64,000 nucleotides of DNA, from NCBI GenBank assembly GCA_039636865.1, contig CP144172.1:3654360-3718359 (forward strand). Direction: 5' to 3'. Below, one piece after another: positions 8,432 to 20,940 of this stretch. Made by a program: the position numbers and the translations under genes. The stretch's first letter is position 1. Each line of letters begins with the position of its first letter. This DNA is from Dermatophilaceae bacterium Sec6.4. GTDB taxonomy: Bacteria > Actinomycetota > Actinomycetes > Actinomycetales > Dermatophilaceae. The notes under the pieces were generated by a model. The model did no database searches. It had not been told where the DNA came from and saw only the letters and a program-made list of their open reading frames with translations.

Positions 8432-9400
8432 ATGACCTGGCCTGCGTGGGAGACCGCCTGGCAGCAGGCGTTGTACGGCCCTGAGGGCTTCTACCGCAGC
8501 CCGGGCGGGCCGGCCCGGCACTTTGCGACCTCGGCACAGGGCATACCCGGCGGCGGCGCACTGCTGGCGCGCGCAGTCGTCAGTCTCGCCCGCTCACACA
8601 ACGCCTGCACTGTCGTCGATTTCGGTTGCGGCAGAGGCGAACTGGCGGTCGAGATAGCGTCGGTGGCGCCGGATCTACAGGTGGTCGCAGTGGACGTGGT
8701 CGACCGGCCGCCCGGCCTTCCTGCCGCCGTCGACTGGGTACGCGCGCCGGGCGGTACCGGCATGTCGTCGGAACTTCGTGCGATTCCCGATGCGCTGGTC
8801 ATTGCGCACGAATATCTGGATGTCGTCCCGTGTCCTGTCCTGGTGCACGACGGGTCCCAGTTGCGGGTGCTCGAAGTCGACCGGCACGGAGCAGAACGCG
8901 TCGGTGCGGCGGCGGATCCTCTGGACGTGGCGTGGTGCGCGGCCCACTGGCCCGGTTGGGAGCGGCCGGGCACTCGCCTGGAGGTCGGTCGACCTCGCGA
9001 CGCCGTATACGCCGCCTTACGGACGATGGTTGCCAGCGGCGCTCTGATCACCGTCGATTACGGACATCTGCGGGATGCCCGACCGACCGGGGGCACGTTG
9101 AGGGGTTACCGGGACGGTGTTGAATGTCGGCCCGTTCCGGATGGCAGTACCGACATCACCGCCCACGTCGCCATGGACACCCTCGGCGCACCGCAACTGC
9201 TGCGCCAACTCGACCTGTTCGACCGGCTGGGCCTGCGTCCCCCACCGGTGGCGCATGCGCTCGCCGGCACGGACCCGCCGGCTTACCTCCGCGCGCTGAG
9301 CGAACGCGGCGCCTACAGCGCGCTGACCGCGAAGGGTGGTCTCGGCGACTTCTGGTGGACGCTGGAACCGGTCAGCCCGATACCGGCCGCAGCGAGCTGA
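8432..9400 (+). CDS. SAM-dependent methyltransferase, MidA/NDUFAF7 family
   Basis: The protein shows a class I methyltransferase core with motif I VVDFGCGRGELAVEI, followed by VDVV, a typical acidic post-motif. The N-terminal GPEGFYRS ... HFATSAQGIPGG and later ITVDYGH and GTLRGY(R) match the MidA family, whose eukaryotic members methylate an arginine of the complex I subunit NDUFS2 (the NuoD homologue). It is notable that a stand-alone NuoD gene lies 2.6 kb downstream. Bacterial members' substrates are unknown. Its 3' end overlaps the convergent gene by 29 bp. Confidence 0.75.
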   Translation: MTWPAWETAWQQALYGPEGFYRSPGGPARHFATSAQGIPGGGALLARAVVSLARSHNACTVVDFGCGRGELAVEIASVAPDLQVVAVDVVDRPPGLPAAVDWVRAPGGTGMSSELRAIPDALVIAHEYLDVVPCPVLVHDGSQLRVLEVDRHGAERVGAAADPLDVAWCAAHWPGWERPGTRLEVGRPRDAVYAALRTMVASGALITVDYGHLRDARPTGGTLRGYRDGVECRPVPDGSTDITAHVAMDTLGAPQLLRQLDLFDRLGLRPPPVAHALAGTDPPAYLRALSERGAYSALTAKGGLGDFWWTLEPVSPIPAAAS

Positions 9401-10277
9401 AGATCTTGTCGATGGTGGCTGTCGGTGGAGTCACCTGCCCTGGCCAGGTGGCCACCGAAATGAGCAGGAACACGGACGTGTCGTTCGCTGAGAAGGCCAC
9501 CCCCTGAAGAAGCATTGACTTTCCCACTCCGCAATCGTCGCCCAAGGTGCCCTCTGTCACCTTCAGATCACCACGCACCGCCGGTATGTTGCCACCGACG
9601 GTGACGGTCTTGGTGGCGAGATCGCCCTGACTGGCATGGGTTGTCTTGTCCTTGTTCAAGCTCGCCGCCGACCCGAATTGCGCCATGATCGAAGTGACGG
9701 CCTCAACCGGGTCACGTTTGCCGATATCGATGAAACTCGCGCTTGCCTGAATTCCCCTCGGGTGGCCTGGACACTTACCGGCGTTGTACGCCGCCAGACC
9801 CCAGGTGGTCGCCTTACCGAAGACCGTCTCGTTCTTGAAGACGATCGAACCGTCCTGGGTCACCTTCCAGTTCGGCGGAGCATCGTAGGCAGCCTTAATC
9901 GTGTTGCGATCGTTCACGAGACCGCCGACGGCCTGCCAACCTGGCACCACCGGGCGCACTTTCAGGGCGCCCGCGACGGTAGTGGTCCCGCTGCTTCCAG
10001 ATCCCGTTCTGGTCCCATCTGTAGACGGGGTGCTCGAGGCCGTGCCCGCGGTCGATGACGGGCTCGCTTCACCGGAGGAGGACCCCCACGTGGTCGCGAT
10101 GACAGCCACCACGATCGCCACCACGACGGCAACAATCGCCACGAGGATCTTCACCATCCGCGTGGGGCCTCTGCCGGGTCCGCCGTCCGAGCTGCCGGAA
10201 GATCCGGACATCTCGGTGTACCGCTGGTAGTACCGGTCCTGCGGGGACCCGTCCCCTGCGCTGCTGGAATCACTCAT
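9372..10277 (-). CDS. Membrane-anchored protein with extracellular C-terminal domain, unknown
   Basis: From ATG 10277 the protein has 301 residues: a short Ser/Gly-rich cytoplasmic part, one hydrophobic helix at about 40-65, a Ser/Thr/Gly linker to about residue 100, and a C-terminal domain from VRPVVPGWQAVGG. Two cysteines (GKCPGHPRG and GDDCGVGKS) could form a disulphide. The ATG at 10277 is preferred over the one at 10286 because AGGAGG ends 9 nt before it and would abut the other. It overlaps the CGNR gene stop by 8 bp. No family recognised; the architecture resembles many actinobacterial surface proteins. Confidence 0.7.
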   Translation of the reverse strand: MSDSSSAGDGSPQDRYYQRYTEMSGSSGSSDGGPGRGPTRMVKILVAIVAVVVAIVVAVIATTWGSSSGEASPSSTAGTASSTPSTDGTRTGSGSSGTTTVAGALKVRPVVPGWQAVGGLVNDRNTIKAAYDAPPNWKVTQDGSIVFKNETVFGKATTWGLAAYNAGKCPGHPRGIQASASFIDIGKRDPVEAVTSIMAQFGSAASLNKDKTTHASQGDLATKTVTVGGNIPAVRGDLKVTEGTLGDDCGVGKSMLLQGVAFSANDTSVFLLISVATWPGQVTPPTATIDKIFSSLRPVSG

Positions 10278-10839
10278 CCCCGGCATCCTCCTCTGCTCTG
10301 CGACGCGCGCGATACGCCGCCACGTTGGTGCGGTTGCCACACCCATTTTCACAGAATCTGCGCGAGCGGTTCTTCGACAGATCGACCAGCACCCCGTCGC
10401 AGTCCTCTGCTGCGCAGAACCGCAACCGCGACAGTTCGCCGGCGCGGACCACGTCCACCATCGCCATGGCCACCTCGACCATCCATCGAGTGGCGAGCGG
10501 AGCGTCGGGAGACGTCGCATGCAGGTGATATCCCCATCCGTCGTGCCGGACCAGTTGCGGCAGCGCCCGACCGGCCAGCAGCCAGGTGTTGACCAGCAGC
10601 ACCACCTCATCCTCCGTGCTGCATTCCCATAGCGCAGCCAGGGTCGGGCGCAGTGCGCGAACAGCGCGCCGTTCATCCTCGTCGTACCCACGCGACCCGG
10701 TCCATTGCCACCGCTGGACGAACTGCTCGAACTGCTCTGCATCGAGTAGTTCATCGCTGCCGTCGCCGGCGGATGCGGTTGTGCAGACGAGCGCGGCACC
10801 CGACAGGAGTGCCTCTTCAGTGTCATGGCTGAAGATCAT
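10270..10839 (-). CDS. CGNR zinc-finger / ABATE-domain transcriptional regulator
   Basis: The C-terminus carries the CGNR zinc finger: RFCAAEDCDGV followed by RRFCENGCGNRTNVAAYR, i.e. four cysteines then the signature CGNR. The N-terminal two thirds match the stress-induced ABATE domain. Such proteins are presumed DNA-binding regulators. The gene is divergent from an EamA-family transporter (103-bp gap), an arrangement seen for this family elsewhere, so it probably controls that transporter. 189 residues. Confidence 0.82.
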   Translation of the reverse strand: MIFSHDTEEALLSGAALVCTTASAGDGSDELLDAEQFEQFVQRWQWTGSRGYDEDERRAVRALRPTLAALWECSTEDEVVLLVNTWLLAGRALPQLVRHDGWGYHLHATSPDAPLATRWMVEVAMAMVDVVRAGELSRLRFCAAEDCDGVLVDLSKNRSRRFCENGCGNRTNVAAYRARRRAEEDAGDE

Positions 10840-10941
10840 GTTGACTCGTGACTCCTCCCACTTGTATCCTGCATCTGGTCATCAGCATAGATGCGTATGA
10901 CTCATTACAAAAGCTACCTATCCCCGAAGGGGGGCATCACC

Positions 10942-12015
10942 ATGTCCGTCGACGTCGAGACCGCCATCCTGAGCACACCAGACCTCCCCGCAGCCACCGT
11001 GCACACAGCGCCCGAGGCGTCGACATCGATGTCCCGCGCGATGGTGGTCGCCCTGGCTTCCGCCGCAGCGTTCGGCGCCGCCGGACCCTTCGCCAAAATG
11101 CTCTTCGTCGTCGGGTGGTCACCGGCGGCCGCCGTCACCATGCGTATCGGCATCGCCGTTCTCGTGTTGGCGATTCCCACGGTGCGCGAACTACGCGGCA
11201 GGTGGCACGTGTTGCGCGCCAACATGCGAGCGGTACTGCTCTACGGACTCTTCGGTGTCGCGGGCTGTCAGCTGGCCTACTTCATCGCTGTGGAGCACCT
11301 CAGCGTCGGTGTCGCGCTACTGCTGGAGTATCTCTCCCCGACCCTGCTGGTGCTGTTGGCCTGGGCACGCACCCGTCGCGCACCGTCGCGGATGACGATG
11401 CTGGGGGCCCTCAGCGCGCTGGGCGGACTCGCGTTGGTGTTGAACATCTTCGGGTCCATCACCATCAGCACCATCGGGGTGGCCTTCGGGCTCGCCGCAG
11501 CGGTCTGCTCGGCGATCTATTTCCTGGTGGCCTCCGACGTGCCCGAGGACGGACTGTCCCCCCTCGCGCTGTCCGGTGCCGGCATGGCGGTCGGCGTGCT
11601 CCCGCTGGTGGTGTTCGGGTCAGTGGGCCTGCTACCGATGCACGCCTCGCTGCACCCGGTGACCATCGGTGGCACCCAGGTCAGCGTCTTCGTGCCGATT
11701 ATCGGCATCTCGGTGATCTCAGCAGCGTTCGCCTACGTCTCCGGTTGCACGGCCGCACGACTGCTGGGCAGCCGGGTCGCATCCTTCGTGGCGCTCGCCG
11801 AAGTGCTCTTCGCGGTGCTGTTCGCGTGGCTGTTCCTCGGTGAGCTGCCGTTGCCCATCCAGCTCGGCGGCGGCGCACTGATCGTGCTCGGTGTCGTACT
11901 GGTGCGGATGGCCGACCGCGAGACGATCACACCCGACACCACCACATCCGAGACCGCCACACCCGACACGGTGGCGGACGTGCACGAGGTAGCCGGCGCA
12001 GTCCTGCCAAACTGA
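10942..12015 (+). CDS. EamA-family (DMT superfamily) transporter
   Basis: This is an inner-membrane exporter-type protein with about ten hydrophobic helices in two repeated EamA halves (about residues 35-165 and 185-320), including [14 protein letters not shown] in helix 1 and [21 protein letters not shown] near the second-half signature. ATG 10942 follows an AAGGGGGG ribosome site; an in-frame ATG at 10891 would add 17 non-hydrophobic residues. The C-terminal tail is Thr-rich ([14 protein letters not shown]). The substrate is unknown. It is followed after 4 bp by nuoD-like, so both are probably one transcript. Confidence 0.83.
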   Translation: MSVDVETAILSTPDLPAATVHTAPEASTSMSRAMVVALASAAAFGAAGPFAKMLFVVGWSPAAAVTMRIGIAVLVLAIPTVRELRGRWHVLRANMRAVLLYGLFGVAGCQLAYFIAVEHLSVGVALLLEYLSPTLLVLLAWARTRRAPSRMTMLGALSALGGLALVLNIFGSITISTIGVAFGLAAAVCSAIYFLVASDVPEDGLSPLALSGAGMAVGVLPLVVFGSVGLLPMHASLHPVTIGGTQVSVFVPIIGISVISAAFAYVSGCTAARLLGSRVASFVALAEVLFAVLFAWLFLGELPLPIQLGGGALIVLGVVLVRMADRETITPDTTTSETATPDTVADVHEVAGAVLPN

Positions 12016-12019
12016 GGGC

Positions 12020-13180
12020 ATGGCGACCCGCGAACTGACTGTCGGCGTCGGCGCAGGAGATCTGGCCACCGCCGACATGGTCTTGAACATCGGCCCGCAG
12101 CACCCCGCCACGCACGGGGTGCTGCGGTTGCGGGTGACCCTCGACGGCGAGCTGATCTCGCGCGCCGAACCCATCGTCGGATACATGCACCGCGGCGCCG
12201 AGAAACTCTTCGAGGTACGCGACTACCGCCAGATCATGGTGCTTGCGAACAGGCATGACTGGCTGTCGGCATTCAGCAGCGAGATCGGCCTGGCGCTCAC
12301 GGTCGAGCGGATGCTCGGCATGGAGGTGCCGGTGCGCGCCACCTGGGCCCGGACGCTGCTCGCGGAGTTGAACCGGGTGCTGAATCACCTCATGTTCCTG
12401 GGCTCCTATCCGCTCGAACTCGGGGCCATCACGCCGATCTTCTACTCCTTCCGTGAGCGCGAGGAGCTGCAGGCGGTCATGGAGGAGATGTCCGGCGGCC
12501 GGATGCACTACATGGTCGGCCGGGTCGGCGGACTGCGTGATGACCTCCCGGCGGGGTGGTTGGGACGGGTACAGATCGCCATCGACGCCGTCCGGGCACG
12601 GCTGCCCGAGCTGGAGAGCCTGCTCGTCGGAAACGAGATCCTGAATGCCCGCACCCGCGGCGTCGGCGTGCTCAGTGCTGCCGACGTGTCCTCGTACGGG
12701 GTGTCCGGCCCCATCGCCCGGGCCAGCGGCGTCGATCTCGACCTACGCAGGGACCATCCCTATCTGGCCTACGGGGAGTTGTTCGCAGCGGGCGGCCCCG
12801 GGCGCGTCGTCACCCGCCAGGCGGGAGACTGCCTGGCCCGCCTGGAGGTCCTGCTGGAGCAGACCCACGTGAGTCTTGACCTCGCGCAGGCATGCGTCGA
12901 GCGTCTACTCGCGATGCCCGGCGGACCCATCAACGTCAAGCTGCCCAAAGTACTGAAAGTACCCGAGGGCGCCGACTACGTGGCGACCGAGAATCCGTTG
13001 GGCTTCAACGGCTACTACCTTGTCTCCCGAGGAGAGAAAACCCCCTGGCGACTCGCGCTGCGGTCCGCGTCGTTCAACAACGTTGCAGTCCTCGCCGAGC
13101 TGCTGCCGGGCAACCTGCTCGCCGACATGGTCGCCATCCTCGGCTCGATGTTCTTCGTCGTGGGAGATATCGACAAATAG
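12020..13180 (+). CDS. nuoD: Stand-alone NADH-quinone oxidoreductase subunit D-like protein
   Basis: The protein is a full-length (386-residue) NuoD homologue: [46 protein letters not shown], and [16 protein letters not shown] at the quinone-site end are characteristic. NuoD is the 49-kDa-type subunit lining the quinone cavity of complex I. No other nuo gene is present here; the gene follows the EamA transporter with a 4-bp gap. A second, orphan NuoD is known in some actinobacteria, so the main nuo operon may be elsewhere. The role of this copy is not known. Confidence 0.82.
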   Translation: MATRELTVGVGAGDLATADMVLNIGPQHPATHGVLRLRVTLDGELISRAEPIVGYMHRGAEKLFEVRDYRQIMVLANRHDWLSAFSSEIGLALTVERMLGMEVPVRATWARTLLAELNRVLNHLMFLGSYPLELGAITPIFYSFREREELQAVMEEMSGGRMHYMVGRVGGLRDDLPAGWLGRVQIAIDAVRARLPELESLLVGNEILNARTRGVGVLSAADVSSYGVSGPIARASGVDLDLRRDHPYLAYGELFAAGGPGRVVTRQAGDCLARLEVLLEQTHVSLDLAQACVERLLAMPGGPINVKLPKVLKVPEGADYVATENPLGFNGYYLVSRGEKTPWRLALRSASFNNVAVLAELLPGNLLADMVAILGSMFFVVGDIDK

Positions 13181-13196
13181 CGACAGGCTGAGCCGG

Positions 13197-13700
13197 TCAG
13201 GCGCGTTCCCCTTCCCCATCCCCGGGTGTCTGCTCACGCCGACGCCTGTCGTCCTCTTCGTCCTCCGGAAGCGTGCACCACCACTGCACGATGAGACCGG
13301 TGGCCACCAGACCGATGCAGGCCAGTGTGAGCACCAGGGCCAGAGCGAACGCGCCCGGACCCGTGGTCGTCTGCAACCGGTCGGCATAGATCGCGACGGC
13401 TGACGCATACCAGCCGGCGAACGCTGCCCCGGCCAGGATGCACGCCTGCGCCGCGACGAGGGTGCTGCGGGCCCGCTGCGGCGGCAACAGCCGCAGCGAC
13501 AGACCTTTGAGGTAGGTGCGGACCTCGTTGCCCAGGTAGAGCACGAACGCGGCCATCACAGCGATGACGCCGACGGCGACCCAGGAGTTCTGCGGCAGTG
13601 AATTCCCGTGTGAGCTCCACACCTGCAACGCCGCGTATGACAGCACGAACAGCACGGCGGCAGTAACGAGGGCGTGTTTCCACGTCAGCCGCCCGCCCAT
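13197..13700 (-). CDS. DUF3180 membrane protein
   Basis: 167 residues with four predicted helices (about 8-30, 35-55, 85-110, 115-140) and an acidic-basic tail (PEDEEDDRRRREQ). Its position directly after folK is the usual place of DUF3180 genes in actinobacteria. The ATG at 13700 overlaps the folK stop by one base (TGATG), which fixes the start. Function unknown. Confidence 0.78.
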   Translation of the reverse strand: MGGRLTWKHALVTAAVLFVLSYAALQVWSSHGNSLPQNSWVAVGVIAVMAAFVLYLGNEVRTYLKGLSLRLLPPQRARSTLVAAQACILAGAAFAGWYASAVAIYADRLQTTTGPGAFALALVLTLACIGLVATGLIVQWWCTLPEDEEDDRRRREQTPGDGEGERA

Positions 13701-14602
13701 CACCACGGAGCCCAGTCCGGACCGGGTCGTACCCCGTTCATCGCCTCGGGCGGCAACTTCTCGATCAGCGCGCGTACCCCGACGACACCGTCCGCGGTGG
13801 ACAGCATCGCCGTCGGGTCGGCCCGCGACCACGGCATCAGCACGAAAGCACGCTCCTGCGCACGGGGATGCGGAAGAATGAGGTCGGGCGTTGCGGATGT
13901 CAGGTCGTTCTGCTCGGCGGGATCACCGACCTGGATCAGGTCCAGATCCAACGTCCGCGCATCCCACCGCACCGCGCGCACTCGGCCGTGATGGTGTTCG
14001 ATCCGGTGCAGTTCGTGCAGGAGCGTGCGAGGCGCCAGCTTGCTGCGCGCAACCACCACCGCGTTGAGATAGTCCGGTTGGGTAGGACCACCCACCGCAG
14101 CGGTCTCCAGCAGCGGGGAGCACGACACGATCTGCAGACCGTCGAGCTGCGCCAACTGGCGCACTGCCGACGACAGCGTTCCCACCCGATCACCCATGTT
14201 CGAGCCCAGCGCGATGACCACCTCGCGGTCGCGTACCCGCCGGACGCTCACGTACGGGCCACCGAGTACCTCGTCGACGAACGGGACCCCAGCGGGGGCC
14301 TGCGGCTTGCGGATCGTGACGTCGACGGCTTCGACCGCATCCGGCGCCATCGCAATCTCCGCGATGCGCTGCGCAAGCGTCTCGATGAGGTCGACGCTGT
14401 CGCCGGTGAGAATCGCGTAGGCACCTTGGGCGATGTCTGCATAGCTGACGGTTGCGTCCAGGTCGTCGCTCTCGCCCGCCGCACGCACGTCGAACTCCAA
14501 CACGATGTCGGCGATGAACCGTTGCGGTTCACGCTTCTCGTGCGGCAGCACCCCGTGGCAGGCCGTCGCGACGATCCCGCTCAATCCGATCCGGTCGGTC
14601 AT
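13700..14602 (-). CDS. folBK: FolB-FolK fusion: dihydroneopterin aldolase / HPPK
   Basis: Residues 1-120 are dihydroneopterin aldolase (GLSGIVATACHGVLPHEK, with DLIETLAQRIAE); residues about 127-300 are 6-hydroxymethyl-7,8-dihydropterin pyrophosphokinase (VVIALGSNMGDRVGTL, RWDARTLDLDLIQVGD, LPHPRAQERAFVL). The two enzymes carry out successive folate steps before FolP, so fusion makes sense. It lies 6 bp after folP and runs into DUF3180. Confidence 0.92.
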   Translation of the reverse strand: MTDRIGLSGIVATACHGVLPHEKREPQRFIADIVLEFDVRAAGESDDLDATVSYADIAQGAYAILTGDSVDLIETLAQRIAEIAMAPDAVEAVDVTIRKPQAPAGVPFVDEVLGGPYVSVRRVRDREVVIALGSNMGDRVGTLSSAVRQLAQLDGLQIVSCSPLLETAAVGGPTQPDYLNAVVVARSKLAPRTLLHELHRIEHHHGRVRAVRWDARTLDLDLIQVGDPAEQNDLTSATPDLILPHPRAQERAFVLMPWSRADPTAMLSTADGVVGVRALIEKLPPEAMNGVRPGPDWAPW

Positions 14603-14608
14603 GACATC

Positions 14609-15478
14609 TCACCCATCGTGTTCGGCGCGGCTCGGAACAGCCACGGCCATCGTCTCCAGTACACCCAACGCGGTGCGCGCCGCGAGCACATCGTGCACCC
14701 GCACTCCCCACACACCCGATTGGGCCAACATGACGGTCAGTGCCGTCGTCGCGCCTTCGCGCCGATCCGCAGGCACCGGAGTCAGTGGGCCGAGGTGCGC
14801 GAGGAAACCTTTGCGTGACGCGCCGACCAGGACCGGTAGTCCGAGGGACTGCAGCTGCGACAACCCCCGCAGTACCGTCCAGTTCTGAGCTGCGGTCTTG
14901 GCAAAGCCGAGCCCCGGGTCCAGCACCAGGGCATCGCGGGCGATCCCCGCGCCCACCAGCGCTGCCACGCGATCGGCGAGTTCCGCGCACACCTCGGACA
15001 CGACGTCGTCGTAGGTGGCCCGGTTCACCATGTCGTGGCTGTGCCCGCGCCAGTGCATGGCGACCATGGCAACCCCGAGGTCAGCCACCAGGCCCGCCAT
15101 CAGCGGATCCGCCAACCCCCCGCTCACATCGTTCACAATGCTCGCGCCGACGCCGACCGCGGCGGCGGCCACCTCCGACCGCATCGTGTCGATCGACACG
15201 ACGACCCCGTGCTCGGTCAGTTGCCGTACCACCGGCACCACGCGCGCCAGCTCCTGCGCGTGATCGGTGCGTGCTGCTCCCGGCCGGGTCGACTCACCGC
15301 CTACATCCACGATGTCTGCACCCTGGTCGCGTAGCTCCAGGCCGTGCCGCACGGCGTCCTGCACCCCGAGCCATTTTCCGCCGTCGGAGAAGGAGTCGGG
15401 CGTAACGTTAAGGACCCCCATCACCAGCGGCCGGTTCACCGGCCTTCGGGGAAGTGCACTCGTGGGGAGTGCCGTCAC
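14609..15478 (-). CDS. folP: Dihydropteroate synthase
   Basis: FolP joins p-aminobenzoate to hydroxymethyldihydropterin pyrophosphate and is the sulfonamide target. Signature [15 protein letters not shown] is near the N-terminus, followed by [31 protein letters not shown] and VGASRKGFL. The GTG at 15478 overlaps the folE stop (GTGA), which supports it over a longer start that would lie within folE. 289 residues. Confidence 0.93.
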   Translation of the reverse strand: MTALPTSALPRRPVNRPLVMGVLNVTPDSFSDGGKWLGVQDAVRHGLELRDQGADIVDVGGESTRPGAARTDHAQELARVVPVVRQLTEHGVVVSIDTMRSEVAAAAVGVGASIVNDVSGGLADPLMAGLVADLGVAMVAMHWRGHSHDMVNRATYDDVVSEVCAELADRVAALVGAGIARDALVLDPGLGFAKTAAQNWTVLRGLSQLQSLGLPVLVGASRKGFLAHLGPLTPVPADRREGATTALTVMLAQSGVWGVRVHDVLAARTALGVLETMAVAVPSRAEHDG

Positions 15479-16039
15479 CGACGGTCGCCGGCGGCCAACA
15501 GGCTGATCGCCTCGGCCCGGGTCGTGGGGTCCCGTAACTGCCCACGAACAGCCGAGGTCATCGTCGTCGCGCCCGGCTTGCGGACACCGCGCATCGACAT
15601 ACACAGATGCTCGCAGGAGATCACCACGATGACGCCCTCCGCGTGCAGATGCTCGACGAGCGCGTCGGCGATCTGCGTGGTCAGACGCTCCTGGACCTGC
15701 GGCCTGCGGGCATACAGATCGACGAGCCGCGCAATCTTCGACAACCCGGCGACCCGACCGTCCTTGGCGGGGATGTAGCCCACGTGGGCCACGCCGTGGA
15801 ACGGCAGCAGGTGGTGCTCACACGTGCTGTAGACCTCGATGTCGCGGATCAGCACCATCTCGTCGTGACAGACGTCGAAGGTGCGACTCAGGATTTCCGC
15901 AGGGTCCTGACCCAGTCCCGCGAACGTTTCTGCGTACGCACGGGCCACTCTGCCCGGGGTGTCGAGCAGCCCCTCGCGGTCGGGATCTTCCCCGACCGCG
16001 ATGAGCAGCTCACGCACCGCGGCTGCGGCGCGTTCCAGG

Positions 16040-16068
<29 letters not shown>
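15475..16068 (-). CDS. folE: GTP cyclohydrolase I
   Basis: FolE converts GTP to dihydroneopterin triphosphate, the first folate step. The zinc-binding CEHHLLPF and [17 protein letters not shown], and GLSKIARLV, are intact; 197 residues is normal. Two starts (16068 and 16062) are possible. The 5' end overlaps ftsH by 29 bp, so ftsH, folE, folP, folBK and DUF3180 form one leftward chain with overlaps. Confidence 0.94.
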
Positions 16069-18076
<2,008 letters not shown>

Positions 18077-18254
18077 AGTCAACGTGTGCCGGGGTGCTCC
18101 CCGTTCCTCCTGCTCATGGTTCCCAGTGGGCAACGAGCCCGACGACTGAGATCCGAACGATCGTAAACCGCGCCCGCTTGCTGCAACGACCCGGCGTGGG
18201 ATTCAACGTCCGCTGGTCGCCATACGTTCCACGGCGCGCGCGGGGTGTCGGCGG

Positions 18255-18806
18255 TCAGGAATAGACGTGCGGGGCGAGCGTGCCGATGTCGCGCAGGTTG
18301 CGGTAACGCTCGTTGTAGTCCAGCCCGTATCCGACGACGAACTCGTTGGGGATGTCGAAGCCGACGTAGCGGCAGTCGATCGCGACCTTTGCGGCGTCCG
18401 GCTTACGCAGCAGTGTGCAGATCTCCAACGACGCGGGGTCGCGGGAGAGCAGGTTGCTGCGGATCCAGTTCAGCGTCAGCCCGGAGTCGATGATGTCCTC
18501 GACGATCAGTACGTGCTTGCCGGAGATGTCGGTGTCCAGATCCTTCAGGATGCGAACGACGCCGGAGGATTTGGTACCCGACCCGTAGGACGAGACCGCC
18601 ATCCAGTCCATCGGCACGGAGCCGGGCAGGGTGCGCATGAGGTCGGCCATGACCAGCACGGCGCCCTTCAACACACCGACCAGCAGGACCTCTTTGTCCT
18701 TGTAGTCGGCCCAGATGAGATCACCGAGCTCCTGCAGTCGCGCCAGGATCTGGGCCTCGGTGAAGAGCACGTGGTCCAGGTCATCGCCGGCATCGGAGGA
18801 ATCCAT
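18255..18806 (-). CDS. hpt: Hypoxanthine phosphoribosyltransferase
   Basis: This purine-salvage enzyme converts hypoxanthine (and usually guanine) to the nucleotide using PRPP. The PRPP-binding signature [13 protein letters not shown] is at about residues 99-111, with [14 protein letters not shown] and [20 protein letters not shown] in two conserved pieces. 183 residues from ATG 18806, which lies 4 bp after tilS. The tilS-hpt-ftsH order is widely conserved. Confidence 0.93.
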   Translation of the reverse strand: MDSSDAGDDLDHVLFTEAQILARLQELGDLIWADYKDKEVLLVGVLKGAVLVMADLMRTLPGSVPMDWMAVSSYGSGTKSSGVVRILKDLDTDISGKHVLIVEDIIDSGLTLNWIRSNLLSRDPASLEICTLLRKPDAAKVAIDCRYVGFDIPNEFVVGYGLDYNERYRNLRDIGTLAPHVYS

Positions 18807-18810
18807 GACT

Positions 18811-19797
18811 CTATTGAACCGGACGGGCGACGGTCTCGATGACGCCGTCGTGTCGACGGACCTGCAGACCACCGGGAATGTCGACCGGGCCCTGACCCCG
18901 CCAGCGCGTGAGTAGCGCCTCCAGCGAGGTGACCTGGACGAAGGCGACATCCGCAGATCCGCCATTGGCCCTGGCCATCAATACGCGCCACACCCGGGCC
19001 CGGACCGCGATCGGAATCTCCCGCAGCTGGGCCACCGCCCAGGGAGCCGGTCCCAGTCGGGCGGCCACCGCTGCGGCCTGCGCATCGAGGTGATCCGCGT
19101 CCTGACGGGCCAGGGCCGCGGTGCGAGCCAGGCCCTCGACCAGGCCGGGCCCGAGGTCCGCGGTCAACGCTGCCAGCGCCCGACGGGTCCGCACCCGGGT
19201 GAACCGCGCGTCCTCGTTGTGCGGATCGTCCCACCACTTCAGCCCCTGTGCGGCGCAGGCCGCACGGGTGTCGGCCCGCGCGATATCGAGCAGGAACGGC
19301 CGCCGGATGATGCCGGGGCCGTCCGGCGACATGGCCGCGAGTGCCCGTAGGCCCGAACCACGAGCCATCCGCAGCAGCACCGTCTCGGCCTGGTCATCAC
19401 GGGTGTGCCCGAGCAGCAGACACGCGGCACCCGCAGCTGAGACCGCTTCGGTGAAGGCCCGGTGACGGGCCTGGCGCGCAGCGGCCTCCGGGCCGAGTGG
19501 GCTGTCCTGGTCCACATCGACGGCCGACACCACGACCGGATCGATGCCCAGGGTGCGGCAGCAGTCGGCGGCGGTGGCGGCGACCTGCGCCGACTCGCGC
19601 TGCAATCGGTGATCGACGATGACCGCGCCCACCCGGATCGCGCGCTTCGGTAGTTCGAAGGCGGCGGCTGCTGCGAGGGCAAGCGAATCCGCGCCACCGG
19701 AGACCGCGACGAGGACCAGCGTGCCGGACTCCAGCTGCGCGAGTGAGCGGCGCAGGGCTACCCGAGTCGCTGCGACGGCGGGATGCGGACCGGGCAT
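18811..19797 (-). CDS. tilS: tRNA(Ile)-lysidine synthase
   Basis: TilS modifies C34 of the CAU-anticodon isoleucine tRNA to lysidine. The ATP pyrophosphatase loop SGGADS is at residues 33-38, with [23 protein letters not shown] and RRPFL following. 328 residues from ATG 19797. The upstream zinc protease ends 10 bp before it. The C-terminal domain is shorter than in E. coli, as usual in actinobacteria. Confidence 0.92.
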   Translation of the reverse strand: MPGPHPAVAATRVALRRSLAQLESGTLVLVAVSGGADSLALAAAAAFELPKRAIRVGAVIVDHRLQRESAQVAATAADCCRTLGIDPVVVSAVDVDQDSPLGPEAAARQARHRAFTEAVSAAGAACLLLGHTRDDQAETVLLRMARGSGLRALAAMSPDGPGIIRRPFLLDIARADTRAACAAQGLKWWDDPHNEDARFTRVRTRRALAALTADLGPGLVEGLARTAALARQDADHLDAQAAAVAARLGPAPWAVAQLREIPIAVRARVWRVLMARANGGSADVAFVQVTSLEALLTRWRGQGPVDIPGGLQVRRHDGVIETVARPVQ

Positions 19798-19807
19798 CGC
19801 GGCGGGT

Positions 19808-20860
19808 TCAGCCGTGGACCCGGCTGACCCAGTCCTTCGGGGTTGCGATCTCGCGGGCCGTGGGCAGGGTCTGCACAGAGGTCCAGATCTCGTTGAACCC
19901 ATCGACGCCGACCGTGTCGATCACGCTGCGACAGAACACTGCCCCGTCGCGGTACTGCCGCATCTTGGCCTCCAGCCCGAGTAGTCGTCGCAACAGCCGA
20001 TCGACTCCGCCCCCGCCCTTGCGACGCGCGTTGAACTTGCGTCGGATGTCGTCCACGGTCGGGACCACCTTGGGGCCCACGTCGTCCATGACGACATCCG
20101 CATGCCCTTCCAGCAACGACATCACAGCCGTCAACGCGGCGAGCTGGTCGCGTTGCTCGGAGGTCGTGAACAAATCCATCAAGCCGTTGCCGCCACCACG
20201 TAGGGCCTCGGGTAATGCGGTCAGCGCGCGGGCGAGGCGCTCCTGCAGTGCATCCGGGTCGGGCATCAGGTCGCTCATCAACGCGCGCGAGGAGTCGATG
20301 ACATGCTGGCGCAGCCACGGCACTGCGGTGAACTGCACGCGGTGCGTTTCTTCGTGCAGACAGACCCAGGTGCGGAAGTCCGTCGGATCCACCTCCAGCT
20401 CACGCTCGACAGTGACGATATTGGGCGCCACCAACAGCAGGCTCGGGCGACCCCCGGGTGCGAGATCGAACTGGCCGAGGATCTTCGGCGCGACGAATCC
20501 GAGCAACGCACCCACCTGGGCGCCGGTGACCTTGGCTCCGATCGCGAGCGCAACGGGTCCGGCGGCCTTCTTGGAAGTGACCTTGTCGAGCACCGGCTCC
20601 ATGAGCCGTGACGTGGAGGCCACGTTGACGTCGATCCAACCGCCGCGGTCGACGATGTGCACGTCGGACCCGGCGCCGCCTGCTGCGTCCATCCGGGCGG
20701 TGTCGGCGACGGGTTGCAACGCGTTCGCGGCTGCCTGGCGCAGATCTGCCACAACTGCGGCCGCGTTCTTCTGGGTCGTCTCGGGCCCGTCGGACACCAA
20801 CCGCCGCGCGGTGGTGCGTGCAAGGTCCCAATCGACATACGAACGTCCGGTGCCAGCCAT
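19808..20860 (-). CDS. Zinc-dependent metalloprotease, F420-biosynthesis-associated (DUF2342) family
   Basis: The active-site helix reads LHEETHRVQF (HExxH), with EGHADVVMDDVG further on likely giving the third ligand region. This matches the actinobacterial 'zinc-dependent metalloprotease / coenzyme F420 biosynthesis-associated' family, whose genes usually sit between dacB and tilS as here. ATG 20860 and a GTG at 20869 are both possible starts. Despite the family name, a direct role in F420 synthesis is not shown. Confidence 0.85.
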   Translation of the reverse strand: MAGTGRSYVDWDLARTTARRLVSDGPETTQKNAAAVVADLRQAAANALQPVADTARMDAAGGAGSDVHIVDRGGWIDVNVASTSRLMEPVLDKVTSKKAAGPVALAIGAKVTGAQVGALLGFVAPKILGQFDLAPGGRPSLLLVAPNIVTVERELEVDPTDFRTWVCLHEETHRVQFTAVPWLRQHVIDSSRALMSDLMPDPDALQERLARALTALPEALRGGGNGLMDLFTTSEQRDQLAALTAVMSLLEGHADVVMDDVGPKVVPTVDDIRRKFNARRKGGGGVDRLLRRLLGLEAKMRQYRDGAVFCRSVIDTVGVDGFNEIWTSVQTLPTAREIATPKDWVSRVHG

Positions 20861-20940
20861 GCGGATCACCGTACGGCGCAGCGCGCCATGGCCATCAATC
20901 CAGGTCCGGTCGACGGGTCCGCGTCGAGGAGGTAACCGGG

